From Balanoglossus misakiensis (Eukaryota > Hemichordata), in assembly GCA_040954595.2 (NCBI GenBank), contig CM082582.2, positions 13,640,001 to 13,704,000 on the forward strand: a stretch of DNA of 64,000 nt. The letters run 5' to 3'. Each line of letters starts with the position of its first letter. Position 1 is the stretch's first letter. Both the position numbers and the translations under genes were made by a program. Below the pieces are notes generated by a model. That model had not been told where the DNA came from, searched no databases, and worked only from the letters and a program-made list of their open reading frames with translations. This document shows positions 1-11,560 of the stretch, piece after piece.

Positions 1-925
1 CAATAAACGTGGAAATCAAAGGCAGTAGACAACAGAACAAACGCAGTTATACGACAATTGATCGCGTGTCAGCAAGTCATGAGAAACACTAATTTGCCAT
101 AGTTCTGAAGTCATTACCGACTAATGAACCCTTATGGAGCTGTTTTGTAATCTTAAGACATGTTGATGAAAAATGATATGACTATACATTTTGCGTAATT
201 GGCCAAATTTCTCAAGAGAATGAGTGACACTTTTTGCCTGTTGAGTAATAATTAATTCCAAGGGATATTCACTCAACTTGAACATATGTCATGACAGTTA
301 TCACTTGATCAAGTATTTAGAGAATTTTCACTCTGGACCAGCCCCAGAGTTTGGATTTGTGTTTCCTCATGCCACAGTCCCTCAAGAAAGACGATCGGGA
401 ATCGCCTATTGTTGAATGTGTGAACGAGAGGATTGTGGACATGCATACACATTTTGCGGGCGCTTCTGGGACCGCTTTATTTTCTGACCCTTTTTTCAAT
501 GTTTTTTTTCTCGATAAATGTTACCAAAAACTATGTATGATATAACTCCAATATATAAGGTGTTAGGCAACTATATCGAAAATGAACGTTCTATATTTAT
601 ACTTGTGCAAAAATCGGTCATTTGCATCGTTGTTCACTGGTTATATTTGACTTTAAAAACAGAATAAAATGTAATCACAGAAAAATTGAATGGACTTCAT
701 AAATCTGTTGAAACATGTTATAATCACTGATACCACATTTTTTGCTCATTGTATTTTCAGTATCAATTTTCTGACCAAGCACTATATCCAAACTACACAA
801 AGATTGTTTTCGTCAAAACATGTTTCAAATGTCCTTGATACATCAAACATGTATTTTTAGTGTACCAGCTCTCATCTGAAAATTTGAAAAGCATTTTCTT
901 TGTCTGTCATCAGTGGCCATTTTCT

Positions 926-940
926 GTTGCCATGGGAGAC
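926..940 (+). promoter_or_regulatory. X-box-like (RFX) motif
   Basis: GTTGCC ATG GGAGAC fits the RFX X-box pattern RYYNYY-N(1-3)-RRNRAC with a 3-base spacer. It begins with the 10-mer GTTGCCATGG, which recurs four more times in the window. No nearby gene is known, so its function is unproven. Confidence 0.3.
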
Positions 941-3900
941 CAGACCATTATTAGCAACAGCTGTCAAGGAGATCATCCTGGCTCATTGCCAACAATTTCA
1001 CACTTACAAAGCTTGATCTCTTTTCACAATTTCAAGTAGTGACTTAAAAACCAACTTGCTTATTTTTCCAAGATTATTGACTTTTCAAATTCTCACCTGC
1101 CTTATTTTTGACTTACCACTAGTTCTTTGTAATCTCTCATTTCTACACACTGTCCCGTGTTTTGCCAAACCCTATACAGCTGACAAGTTAATTGTTTGAG
1201 TTAAATAATTGATGAAATTGATAATTGAAATATTCTATCTACAGATCATCTTGCATTGTCAGAGTAAAATTTGAAAAGCACACGTGAAAATTGTATTCAT
1301 GCTTTATAATCAATCACTGTGATGTAGAACACAGATAGCTTACAAACATAGATTTCATAGTTAACAACTTGAGAAACTCTGATAAAATTTGATGATGAGT
1401 TTGATATTTTTATCATTCTACTCAGTGATTTTGCTGTTCAACGTTTCATATTCCTACGTCAGAACAGGATAAAAGTACCAAAACATGAAACAAAATGTTA
1501 TTTCAGACAAGATTCAGTGATGATATTCATGTCTACACAAATGATTGTTGAAGTTACAACTGCTGATCTTTGATTGATACAAGCCATGGATTATGTCTGT
1601 TATCTTTACAAACTACAATATCATCACACATTTTGATCATCAAGTCCCTTTGGGAAATTCAATTCCATTTTTCAAGACAACTTCTTGTGTCATTTTTCTT
1701 ATCTAATTCTCACAATACATTAATTATCATGACACTGGATCTCAAAAATATAAAATGAGACTTCTGGTTAAGTGTATATACATTTCAATATTTTCTTAGT
1801 CTTTGAGAATAAATTCAGCTTTTTCTGCGTGAATATTTAAGTAATCAGAGATGATACAGTCCCTGATGAATTATTTTGGGAAAAATGCAAGGAAATCATT
1901 AAAATAACAATTTATAAATTAATCGTTGTCTGATGACAAATTCCTTGGGAAGACCTTTGACTGACATTGGCCAACAACCGAATAAAGGTCTTTTAGAAAT
2001 ACATATGAATTTAGAATACTTATATTTAATTTTACACTATTTTACATATGCCCATTTATTGTTAAAGGAGGCAAGTGTTCCCATGACAATGTAGTATGTG
2101 ACAGGCCAGTACAATATCCAAGCTATACACCTATCTTGAATTGTGATACATGAGATTTCTGTGATATGTAAATGTTGTGGATGAACAAAAATGAAAACAG
2201 AATGGTTTCCTGCAAGGCATTCAATTGCCAAATGGCATGCATATGTATTAGAGATATTCAAACATGTAGGGATAAACACTTGTTTAAGGTTCCTTAATTG
2301 GCTTAGTACTGAACCAATGTAGCTGAGTAAATGTATCAAAATATAATACATGGGTCCCAGTGAATTTTAAGTGCGAAAAGTCAAATTAAGTCGTAGACAT
2401 ACGATCGAGTGATTAATTCTGATCAAAGTGAAAGCGATGTTTCCTGGCAGTCGATTTTGGTTTATTTCATCTGCAACACTCTGTAAAGTGACTGAATAAC
2501 ACGATTGCATGCTGGGATAAACAAGGGTAAGGGTCAAGAGCCACTTTACAATTTGACCATTATAATACCAAGTGCTTGAAACTTCAGACTTACTGTATTG
2601 ATATATATTGCTGAAGATAAATGAGTGTTACAGCCATAGGTCATCATTTTCTCTTCTACAAGGACATTCTGACCTCTGGGCATAATATTTATTAATTTTC
2701 TTAACTGGATAATCATCTTACATCTCTGTGCAAAAGTAATATAACAGCTTGTCAGCAATTGGGCCACTGCACTGCCACAGTCATTGCACAAAACTTGCCA
2801 CAATATAATGTGCAATTGTACGAAAGTCTAATGAACCAACTCAACCAAACCTTGCTCACACATATACAAAATTAGATGTTGAGATGTATGTCACTATGAA
2901 CTCTTAAGTATATCAGACATAAGAAAACCAATTTGTGCTATAAAAGGATGACATATTTCAGTCTTAGCAACTACAATTCTTGTTATCTTAATCTTCTCGT
3001 TTTCCTAAGCATGGAAGATGGGGATTATTTGTGCATGCATGTATGTCATCGGTAATCAAGGATGGGATATTTCTTGATAACCTGGGATGAAGGGATCTAT
3101 ACCATATGAAGATTTTCATGTAACTGTCTTTTCCTTGACAAGAAGAGTGTAATGCTTTCCATATGGTATTTATCAGCTGCAGATTTTGAAGAGTTTGTCT
3201 TTTTTTATGGGGGGGGGGGATCCCCTAAAAAATTGACAATTTTTTGACAAATCTTGAGTGGTATATTAAAATCATTATCTGTCATTGTTGCCATTTGCAA
3301 ACAGTGATCATTGTTCATTCTCTTTTGATACACCTGAATTTTTCAGATGCACATCTTGATTCAAACTACTTCATGTCAGACAATGTGGCATCAGAAGCGA
3401 TATCAATGCTGCTGGATATATAGAGAGGATTAAATAGGATCCAATTCACCCATTTGCCTTTACTCTTTACTTGAAACTTCATTATTAAATGTATCATGTA
3501 AAGTGACATTTAAATTATTTCCATTTTGTCAGATAAATGGATACCTAACAATCCCCCTGGATAATAAGCTTCTTCTTAATACGTGTAATGGAGAAAACGA
3601 CAGAAAATGACACCCACATTCAATATTGTGTTCTCACATTGTGATCAGGAGAGTTTCTTCGAACAATTGAAACCAACAGAAATGAGACAATGTATGGTTA
3701 TACAATTGCAATATTGGTCTAAAATGACAGATTTAATTGACACAATATCAGATGCCCCTTTTCTCTCAACACTGAAGCTGCGAGTCTTCCGTTTTATGTT
3801 CCCCATCATCTTATTTTCCCCCTCTGTGTTTTTGTACAGAGGCACAAACTAGTAAGAACTGCCAGGTATGTGTATCAAAGCAGACTTGTCCCCTCACCTT

Positions 3901-4608
3901 TAATATCAACTACTCACCAATTTGACTTCCAAAATAAGACAGTCTTGCAGTCTATCGAGTGTGGTACAAACACCTTTGAAATGACTCAATATCAGCAATC
4001 TGTTTAATGAAGGCATCACTGTAAAAGAATGGTCCAATCAATTTCCATTGTTACAGTGGGGGGGGGGGGGGAGAAAAAAACTAAAACCCTCTTACTGTAG
4101 GAATCATGTCTGTCAACTGACAGAATGATTTGTGTTGTATTAGAATTTTCAGAATATAAAATTGATATAGCTACTGAATATTCTATGAATGACAGAGAGG
4201 TAAAAGTTCATATCTGATAGATGTTATAAAGTTAATAAATATGTTAAGACAAGAAGATTATCCTACCGTTTTTTTTTCGTATTTGAGAAGGTCCCTTAAA
4301 AACACATCAGTTGGTAACACAGTGGAATTTAGCATGATGAACCAGTTGTCTGCTTTGGAATATTGAATGATGACTAAAATGATATTTGATGTTCTATATT
4401 TGGAACTGTCTGCAGGCCTTAATCCTACAATATATAAAAATGCAGCTACTTCACGACATATGAAACACAGGTCAGTTTAGCTTAGTTATCCTGCATGCCT
4501 GCTAAAAGTGAAAAAAAAAGACAATTTCACTTTCCGTCTGCAAGACTAATGTTTGCTAAGTATGTGACCTCTGGACCTGCTAGTAATGAGTGATTTCAGA
4601 TGTCCACT

Positions 4609-4622
4609 GTTGCCATGGCAAT
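4609..4622 (+). promoter_or_regulatory. X-box-like (RFX) motif, nearly palindromic
   Basis: GTTGCCATGGCAAT is a near-perfect two-sided X-box. Only the last base departs from the symmetric form ending in AAC. It is the second copy of the GTTGCCATGG 10-mer and lies in gene-free DNA. Confidence 0.3.
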
Positions 4623-7600
4623 AGTCTGTGTCCCTGACCAATATGCCCCAGACTGATGGATGTAATCGCTGACTCAGCATAAATTACATGATATGATGAT
4701 GATGAACTAGAAAACAAAACCAGATGACAGAGCCTTCTCCTCAATTTAAATGAAAAACACATTTTCTTCATGCACAACTTTCTGAGCCACAAGATCAATA
4801 AATAATTACACGTAAATAACTAAGTACAAATAAATAAATAAATAAAAAGTTTGCTAGAGCAGACTTCTACATGCTGGAAAGATGAAAAAATAGTGATTTT
4901 AATGAGTCTGTCTTTTTTCTCAAGATTACTGATTCTCAGAAAACTTGATCTACTTTACAAGAAAATACATATTTTTTTCCTTGATAAGCATTTGCCAAAG
5001 GCAATCTAGCATCTATTCTTAGAAGAGCCATCAAACTTCATCCAGACTTACATGTACCCTGTTGCCGCCACACATCTTCAGCTGATCAAATCTGTTGAAA
5101 ATAAAACAGTGAATTTAGAACTTTGTGAATTTAATCTTTTGCTTAAAATAATTACTATTAATCAGGTTTCCTTTGTGGTGGAATTTCATGATGACGAGAA
5201 AGAGGAGTGATCCGTTGTGTTTGGTAAACATTCCAATGAGTTTCATTCCCTACACAGACGTCTCATGACCGGCTGAATAATTTATGGTTTGATAATCCAA
5301 TTAACAGTACATCAGGTGTAATTGTCATGTGTGAAAAATATAAATTATTGCAATTTATTTACGCCAAACTTGCCAATGATTTACTGTGGACCATGGAACA
5401 GCTGTGCTTTTTCTCAATTATGTGCCAATCACTCTCTATTTCTCATTAATTTTGGCACTGCACTGTAGTGCTTCAGAAATGACCAGTTTTAAAGGGCTTT
5501 GTTCATGCCTGCCTGCCTGCCTGAGAATTTTTTTCCATTGTATCCTTATTGACCCATGTAAACAAAAAGCCAAGGTTTGTATCTATCATCAGAACTGAGA
5601 GATGCAAAAGGAGGGCAAAGGTCGCCACAAAATGCACAAACAATTGTAATGACCCATCAACCTGTGTGTATCTTTAATAGATATAACACCAAGATTATAT
5701 GCAAACGTAGTTCTGTCAGCCAAAATATAAAAAGTTTGATCCATCAATCAGATTCAAATGTATTTCATGCATGCCATGTATCTTTGAGAGGCAAATACCA
5801 ACCACAAGAACCAAGGAAAAAGTAATGATCAGAGTTAAACATTTTTTCACAAAATCGGAGTGCAACATTAAACATCACCATCTGAAACACTGATGTTGTC
5901 AACAAGATTTGGTATCATTGCTTTTGTAATACCCATCTATCACATGGCCATACTAATTTAGGTGTCATTCTTTATGCAGTATTCATGTAGAAATTGATAA
6001 TTTTCCTGCTGGGAATTGTTTTTTATACAATGATTGACCTTCTATACTGAAGTAAAAGCTAGCCCATTTCAGCAAGGGCATTAAACCATAAAAATGTCAA
6101 GTTTATATATTAAGGCAATCAAAATTACAATGCCAGACAGATGACAACTGTGCCATTTAGATATTTAATAGCAGTAATGAGTTTTGGCATTATAGTAGCA
6201 CCTCTTTTTTCTGAAGTTAGTTTTAACACTCAGTGTGTATATGCCCTTGTGGTCATTGGTTGTCTTCTTTTCAGTAGAATTCAGGCAAAGCTATCCACAT
6301 TTGCAATTGTACCGTACATGCAAGGTTTGGTGATGGATACTGTCCTGAAGAGTGGGCAGTATGAATGATGTGTAAATTGACTTGTGTGATGCGCCTCTTA
6401 TTCTACCACTTGATTGGGTTTCTATAACACTGCACACAAAAATTTCTAACTGTTTATAATTGCTAAGTTCAGTTTAGTTCACAGCAGTGCCATATATTCT
6501 TGCTTCTCACAAATGAATTTAGGTGGGCTCGCCATGATTCTTACATTTTCACGTACATGTATAGGTTGGTGCCTCTTTCAACTATTTGTTCACTTGAAGC
6601 TGAAGAAGGAAATTTGTCAAGTTACAAACTGCAATGCTGGTAAAAATGAAATAATGGCCAGACATTCTGAGAAATTGAAGCTGACAGACAAAAATCAGAA
6701 GATTCAACTCACATCGTCTGCTTACACTTTCCGTCTCCAAAATCACACCTCTGCTGAATGTGGTTCTGTAAAATCCATTATCGTAGTCACTTACTTGAAG
6801 AGATAAGACTTAGAAGGAATTTGCAACAAAACATCTTTTAGAAGAAAGAAGAATAACAATAAACGATTGATTGATAATTGTTTGCAATTTAGGTGAAATT
6901 TTGGCAAATATTTCAGATGGTTGTTGAACACCGCTAGAAACAGGGCAGAGGTTAAAATGTCTGTTTATTTGATGATGGCCGATATCTAATGATTACAAAG
7001 TACTTTCTATTTTGTCATTCCATTAACGGAATAGCCCATGATTCTCCAACAACCTTGACCAACCTTTCTTTTAATGGTGACCTCAGGAGAGATTTTCATG
7101 ACCAGAATGTAAAATGGACATAGTTGAATTTTCTGACTATTTTCTGCTTCAGAGTTCTATGATACAGATTGTTGGAAAAAAGTTGGTATTAATTTTACAT
7201 ATATTCCCACACAACACATATGATCTACAAACTTCTATTGCATATTCCCCATCACTTAAATTCAAAACAAATACAGGATGGTCGTATTTCAATGTCCATG
7301 TTGATTTATAGATAACAACAATTTCATTTTGTATGAAGGAATCTTGAAAACTACTCAATCACCAGACAGAAGCATGAAGGACTGTAAATAAATCTGAAGT
7401 GTCAAGATTTGAGATCAATGGAGGATGTTGTGCAAGGAATGAATTAATTGAACGGCAATACATCACTCTCTGATCTGCTCTATCTGTGTGGTCTATTGGG
7501 AAATTATATAACGACTAATTTACTCTGTCAAGTGACAATGTCAAGGTCATCTGAGGTTAACCAGTTGAAGTTATTTAAGGTCGTGGCCAAGATAATACAC

Positions 7601-7755
7601 AATCTTTGATTGTTTATTGGGATTCTGAATTTTATGCAATAGACCCAAGAAATTATAACAATTAAAGTAACAAGTAAAGAAGGCCTTGTTGTTATTATTG
7701 TGATCTTTACTACACAGTTCTTAAACTGTGTGTTTCTCAGCCTCTGAATTCAACC

Positions 7756-7783
7756 GGCCTGCCTGCCTGCCTGCCTGCAGGCC
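7756..7783. repeat. (CCTG)n microsatellite with palindromic ends
   Basis: About five CCTG/GCCT units run between GGCCTGC and GCAGGCC, so the tract's two ends are inverted copies of each other and could fold back. A shorter tract of the same unit lies near 5507-5522. Confidence 0.75.
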
Positions 7784-8057
7784 GTTATTCCAACTAAAAC
7801 ATTAGACAAATTGCAGGCAGTTTGGTGGTTTAATTACTATTTTTCAAGTCTCTGACCCTGAAATGTCAATACTACAGTTGAGCAGCCTGTCTAAGATTTT
7901 TTTCTCCAAAGAAACTTGTGCCTTTGACAATGAGTAATATTTCATGATGGGATTTTTATCTGGGGTTTTTTGTTCACCCTAAAATGTGAATTTGAAAGAG
8001 CCAGAATAAAAGTATCCTGACATAAAACCCCAACAAAATTAATGACATGTGTCTGTA

Positions 8058-8165
8058 GGTGGAAAAGTTAGAAATAATTGATAAAAAAGACGATAAAACT
8101 ACACACCTTACTCTATTGACAGGTGAAATATGTGGGTGGAAAGTTACAAATAATTGATGAAACAA
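8058..8165. repeat. Diverged tandem duplication, about 77-bp period
   Basis: A block reading ggtggaaaagttagaaataa at 8058 recurs as ggtggaaagttacaaataa at 8135, each followed by ttgat. The two copies are diverged. The region is not recognisably coding. Confidence 0.5.
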
Positions 8166-10002
8166 GAGCCATGAAACCACAATGGAAAGAATGATTTAAA
8201 CATAAGCTTTCAGGATATTTACACAAAAGTACTATATAATTTAAGAAAATCAGAATGTTGTCCTGCAGCAATTCTATATGTTCTGTTATCCTGTGTGTTT
8301 GGGTATATTTTTGTTTTTTGTTTGGTGCTAGGAAAAATCATAACTGTCAAAAGAATAGCAGCAGCCATTTTGAATGCAGCTGTGCATTGTGGGAAATGCC
8401 TAGAGCATCAGAGAAAGCAATATATCATGTGATCAATAGCAGAGAAAGAAAAGATAAATGTGGAGAAGCAAAATGAACGTGATGTTGACACCCTCTGGTC
8501 AAAATGACACTTTTTCCATATAAATGAGTATGGTACCACTTCAACTAATCTGCAGATTTTATATTCTAAACCCCCAAATCCCTCCCACAACTACAGTTCA
8601 CCCCAAGTAATGGTGCAATTTTTTTCCAATTTTGAAAAATTCATTTCTTTTACAGAAAAAAAATCAAATTGAAATATGCTTTCACAAATAATCTTTGCTG
8701 CAGTGATATTTAAATGATTTGAAACTTATTATAACAATTTTGTACTGTTTTTCAGTTCTTCTTTTGGTTATATCTTTTATAATCCCCACCTCTAGATAGA
8801 AATCAAGTTTGCGTGGAAATTTTTGAATTTGAACAAAAAGTGAAAGCTGGCTGGGTTGAGTGTCAACATGGCTGCCAGAATTTAAATTGTGAGTGAATCT
8901 TCAGTTGATCCAGATAGTGTGTTCAGGTATTATCTACAAAGAAGCAATTTTACCTGTGAACTGTCTCAGACTGTAAAATCCTTGTACGACCTTATTTGAT
9001 TATCAAAATTTACATTAATGTGTTTCATGAAGTAGAAAAATTGCCAAAATATTCAGTACAACAAAGGTGCCTCGACAAGTAATTACCCTCTTTGATAAGA
9101 TGGACACAGAATTTTGGCAGGGTTTCAACAAAATTTTGATAGGCTTTGAGTAAAATGAAGGCCGAGCCCATTGATTATGCCTGTGACAAGTCTCTGATGG
9201 CTTTATGTCGGCAGCCTGGTGCCTTGGCGTTGTGCTGTAAGTAATGATAGTTACAATCCTATGGCCAATTTTTGAATATGGCCCTCTGAGGGGGCTGTTC
9301 ATGGTTTGAAAACAGATCATAGAAGAGAAAATATTTATTTTAACACTCTACAGATTTTAACCAGCAATTTCAAATCAAAGTTTGTCCAAATATTGTAATC
9401 AACAAAATTACTGAGGAAAATAAGCAATTTTGATATTTTCAGTTACTGCAACTGGCTTTACTGCATACTTATAATGGAGATGTGTGGTGCATGTGTGCTA
9501 TGTTCAACAACTTGGTATAACAAAGGGTTTCTATGACAACAAGTTGCCTGAAATGTCTCCAAATGTGTACATACAACTTCATTTAATGTAATCGTGACTC
9601 TGTGATCTTAAATTGAGAGGAAAATGCTGTTTTTAACTAGAGTTACGGGAAAATTGTCAGTATAGCCAGAACTCTAAAATTGGCCTATGGGAAGCATATT
9701 ATCCCCTTAGAATAAAATCAAGCCATACTCCCACCTACTTTTCCTCCTTCTGTATCACCAGTATTAGATGATGTTTGAAAGGTCAAACATCATGTTAATA
9801 GACTTCAATGCAAGAGTTATGCCCAGTTGAATATCACTGTAAGCAAATGATTATACTTTGTTTGTTGTACTCTGAACCAATACACATAACATCTACTTCA
9901 TGGAAATCCAGAAATTTCTCAGATCTTCCAACACACTTGAAAGCGCTCTCTTTCACACCTAAATTAAAACAGAGACACACAGAGTTGTACTTTGTAACTT
10001 TA

Positions 10003-10090
10003 TATTGTATTGTATTGTATTGTATTGTATTGTATTGTATTGTATTGTATTGTATTGTATTGTATTGTATTGTATTGTATTGTATTGTAT
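10003..10090. repeat. (ATTGT)n pentanucleotide microsatellite
   Basis: An uninterrupted run of the unit ATTGT, about 17 to 18 copies. It creates repetitive open frames on both strands that are not genes. A decayed stretch of the same unit occurs near 51006-51050. Confidence 0.95.
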
Positions 10091-10399
10091 AAATGACAAT
10101 AACAATGTGCAGATGAAGGAGATTCATATGTCAACATTTTTCTCTACTTTAGCACTTTCTTTGATCAAATTGCTTTAGGTAAATTGCTGGTAATTGATAT
10201 CTCTTTCTGTATGTTTATCAAAAAGCCCTGAATATACTTTAATCTGCAGTTTTAATTGTTATTTTTATTAACTATAAAGTATCTTCAATATTCAATTGAC
10301 CTTGGATTACACATTTCCTGAATTTTTATGTCTTTTTCAAACCTCTTGAAATTCGATTAAACCCTATTTATTACGTTTCTGATTAGATTTCAACCCCTA

Positions 10400-10640
10400 A
10401 ACCATCACCGTTGCCGTCGCCCGCTGCAAATTGCATTCCCAGGGCCGTTTGACCTTGGAATGCGTGAGGACGCCCGTAAAGGTCAAGGCATTGTGGGTAA
10501 TTTATCTAGTAAGCCTAGATGAGTTTTATGGCGCGTGCGGTTTGTCCAATTGTAAATTACTTCACATCTCTGTGACGACAACAGTTGCACGTTCGCCTCA
10601 CATGGACACGTTGCATTGAGCTTGCTGTAGTCCGAAAAGT
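10400..10640. promoter_or_regulatory. GC-richer island, possible promoter or enhancer
   Basis: This is a locally GC- and CpG-richer stretch in AT-rich surroundings. It contains AAGGTCA-type nuclear receptor half-sites in both orientations (tgaccttgga near 10449 and aaaggtcaagg near 10477). It also contains an 11-bp inverted repeat with one mismatch (gcattcccagg at 10433, ccttggaatgc at 10453). It lies about 1 kb upstream of the Schlafen-like gene and could be its distal promoter or the promoter of an unseen transcript. No exon could be supported. Confidence 0.3.
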
Positions 10641-11242
10641 CTACGCTGATATTACAACACAGTATTGTCGTGAAGGAAGTCTTGTACAGTATCGCGAAGT
10701 GCGTCTTATTTTTGTTGCAGTGGGAATGCAATAAAAAGAAATTATTCTCAGTCAAGAGGTAGTTTACCAATTTATTGTTTTCCAAAGTGATTTACTATAC
10801 AAGCCTAGATGCAACGACATCATCAATCTAGAACTGATACATGTTTGATGGGAAAGGTAAACCGTAGTTCGAATATCGTCCATTCCGACATGTGATTTGT
10901 GATTGAATGACGTCAATATGACGTCAGGTTATACATTCGTAATAAAGGCCATTCCTTCTTTTAAGGCTCAGAGACTCGTAGTTCATTAAACTTCCAACCC
11001 CTATAAGATGGCCTAGTAAGTAGACAGTAGGCCAGAGGTCTTGTTTCCTCATGCACGAAAGCGCAAACGAAGTCGAGAGACGCAGATTGCGGCCTATGCA
11101 TGTACACACATTTTCACAAGCCAAGATACATGTATGATGTCTATTTCGCTAGGGAGACTGTACGTGTACCCATAACGAGCAAGCCAAGCCGTGCGGACCG
11201 GATGGTGATGCACACATTAATACGCGGCGCCCGACGTCAACC

Positions 11243-11533
11243 ATGAACACAGGTGAGCGGCCAGATTCTCTCTGTCGTATCTTTGGGTCCACCAAGCTGA
11301 GTGAAGGTGTGGCCACTAGGTGGCGCTGCAGCGTCAATGAATTTTTGACTGACCTGATTGAAGCCCTCGGACAGTGCACGTGCGCATGCAGTTTTCATCT
11401 CAAGTCTGGTCTTTGCAATCTTCAAGCAGCAGCAGTTTTTCCTAAACTGTGTACGTGTAGGAGTGAACAGCAAGGTAAACCAGCATCACTGAGAAGCTCG
11501 GAGGAACACGTGTCTGCAGTGTCAATGGTTTAG
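11243..11533 (+). other. Upstream ORF in the Schlafen-like 5' region
   Basis: A 96-codon frame starts at an ATG with A at -3 and ends in TAG at 11531-11533. It is in the same frame as the Schlafen-like start at 11561, with 27 bases between them. I recognise no domain. If transcription begins upstream of 11243, it would act as a large upstream ORF. Part of the open frame may simply reflect the GC-rich promoter, since ORFs also run on the opposite strand here. Confidence 0.3.
11313..11327 (+). promoter_or_regulatory. CTCF-like motif
   Basis: CCACTAGGTGGCGCT matches the conserved bilaterian CTCF core, CCASYAGRKGGC, at every position. It lies about 250 bp upstream of the Schlafen-like start codon in the CpG-richer promoter region. 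Confidence 0.5.
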
Positions 11534-11560
11534 GCCATACTGGGCAAGATCGATAGAGAT

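Larger units (their letters stand above)
1..11160. other. Gene-free AT-rich region left of the gene cluster
   Basis: About 11 kb in which I can support no gene. Open frames are all under about 105 codons, overlap on both strands, lack matching splice sites and resemble no family I know. What can be seen is listed separately: short tandem repeats, poly-G runs (about 3210-3219 and 4058-4070), two exact copies of an X-box core and a GC-richer island near 10.4-10.6 kb. It may be intergenic DNA, an intron, or the long 3' UTR of a gene lying to the left. Confidence 0.6.

Noticed and set aside
317-545. Overlapping frames on both strands at the left edge, in a slightly GC-richer patch
   Set aside because: Neither translation resembles a family I know, and no convincing splice sites flank them. 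They could be the end of an exon of an unseen gene, but I cannot support it.
6141-6806. Two frames with hydrophobic or mixed composition (75 and 97 codons)
   Set aside because: AT-rich random-like composition, no homology recognised, no splice context.
9808-10127. Open frames on both strands near 10 kb
   Set aside because: Their C-terminal or N-terminal halves are translations of the ATTGT microsatellite (repeating Y-C-I-V-L or Q-Y-N-T-I) and have no other support.
10483-10785. A 100-codon minus-strand frame in the GC-rich island
   Set aside because: No recognisable domain, it overlaps plus-strand frames, and the promoter-like composition explains the lack of stops.
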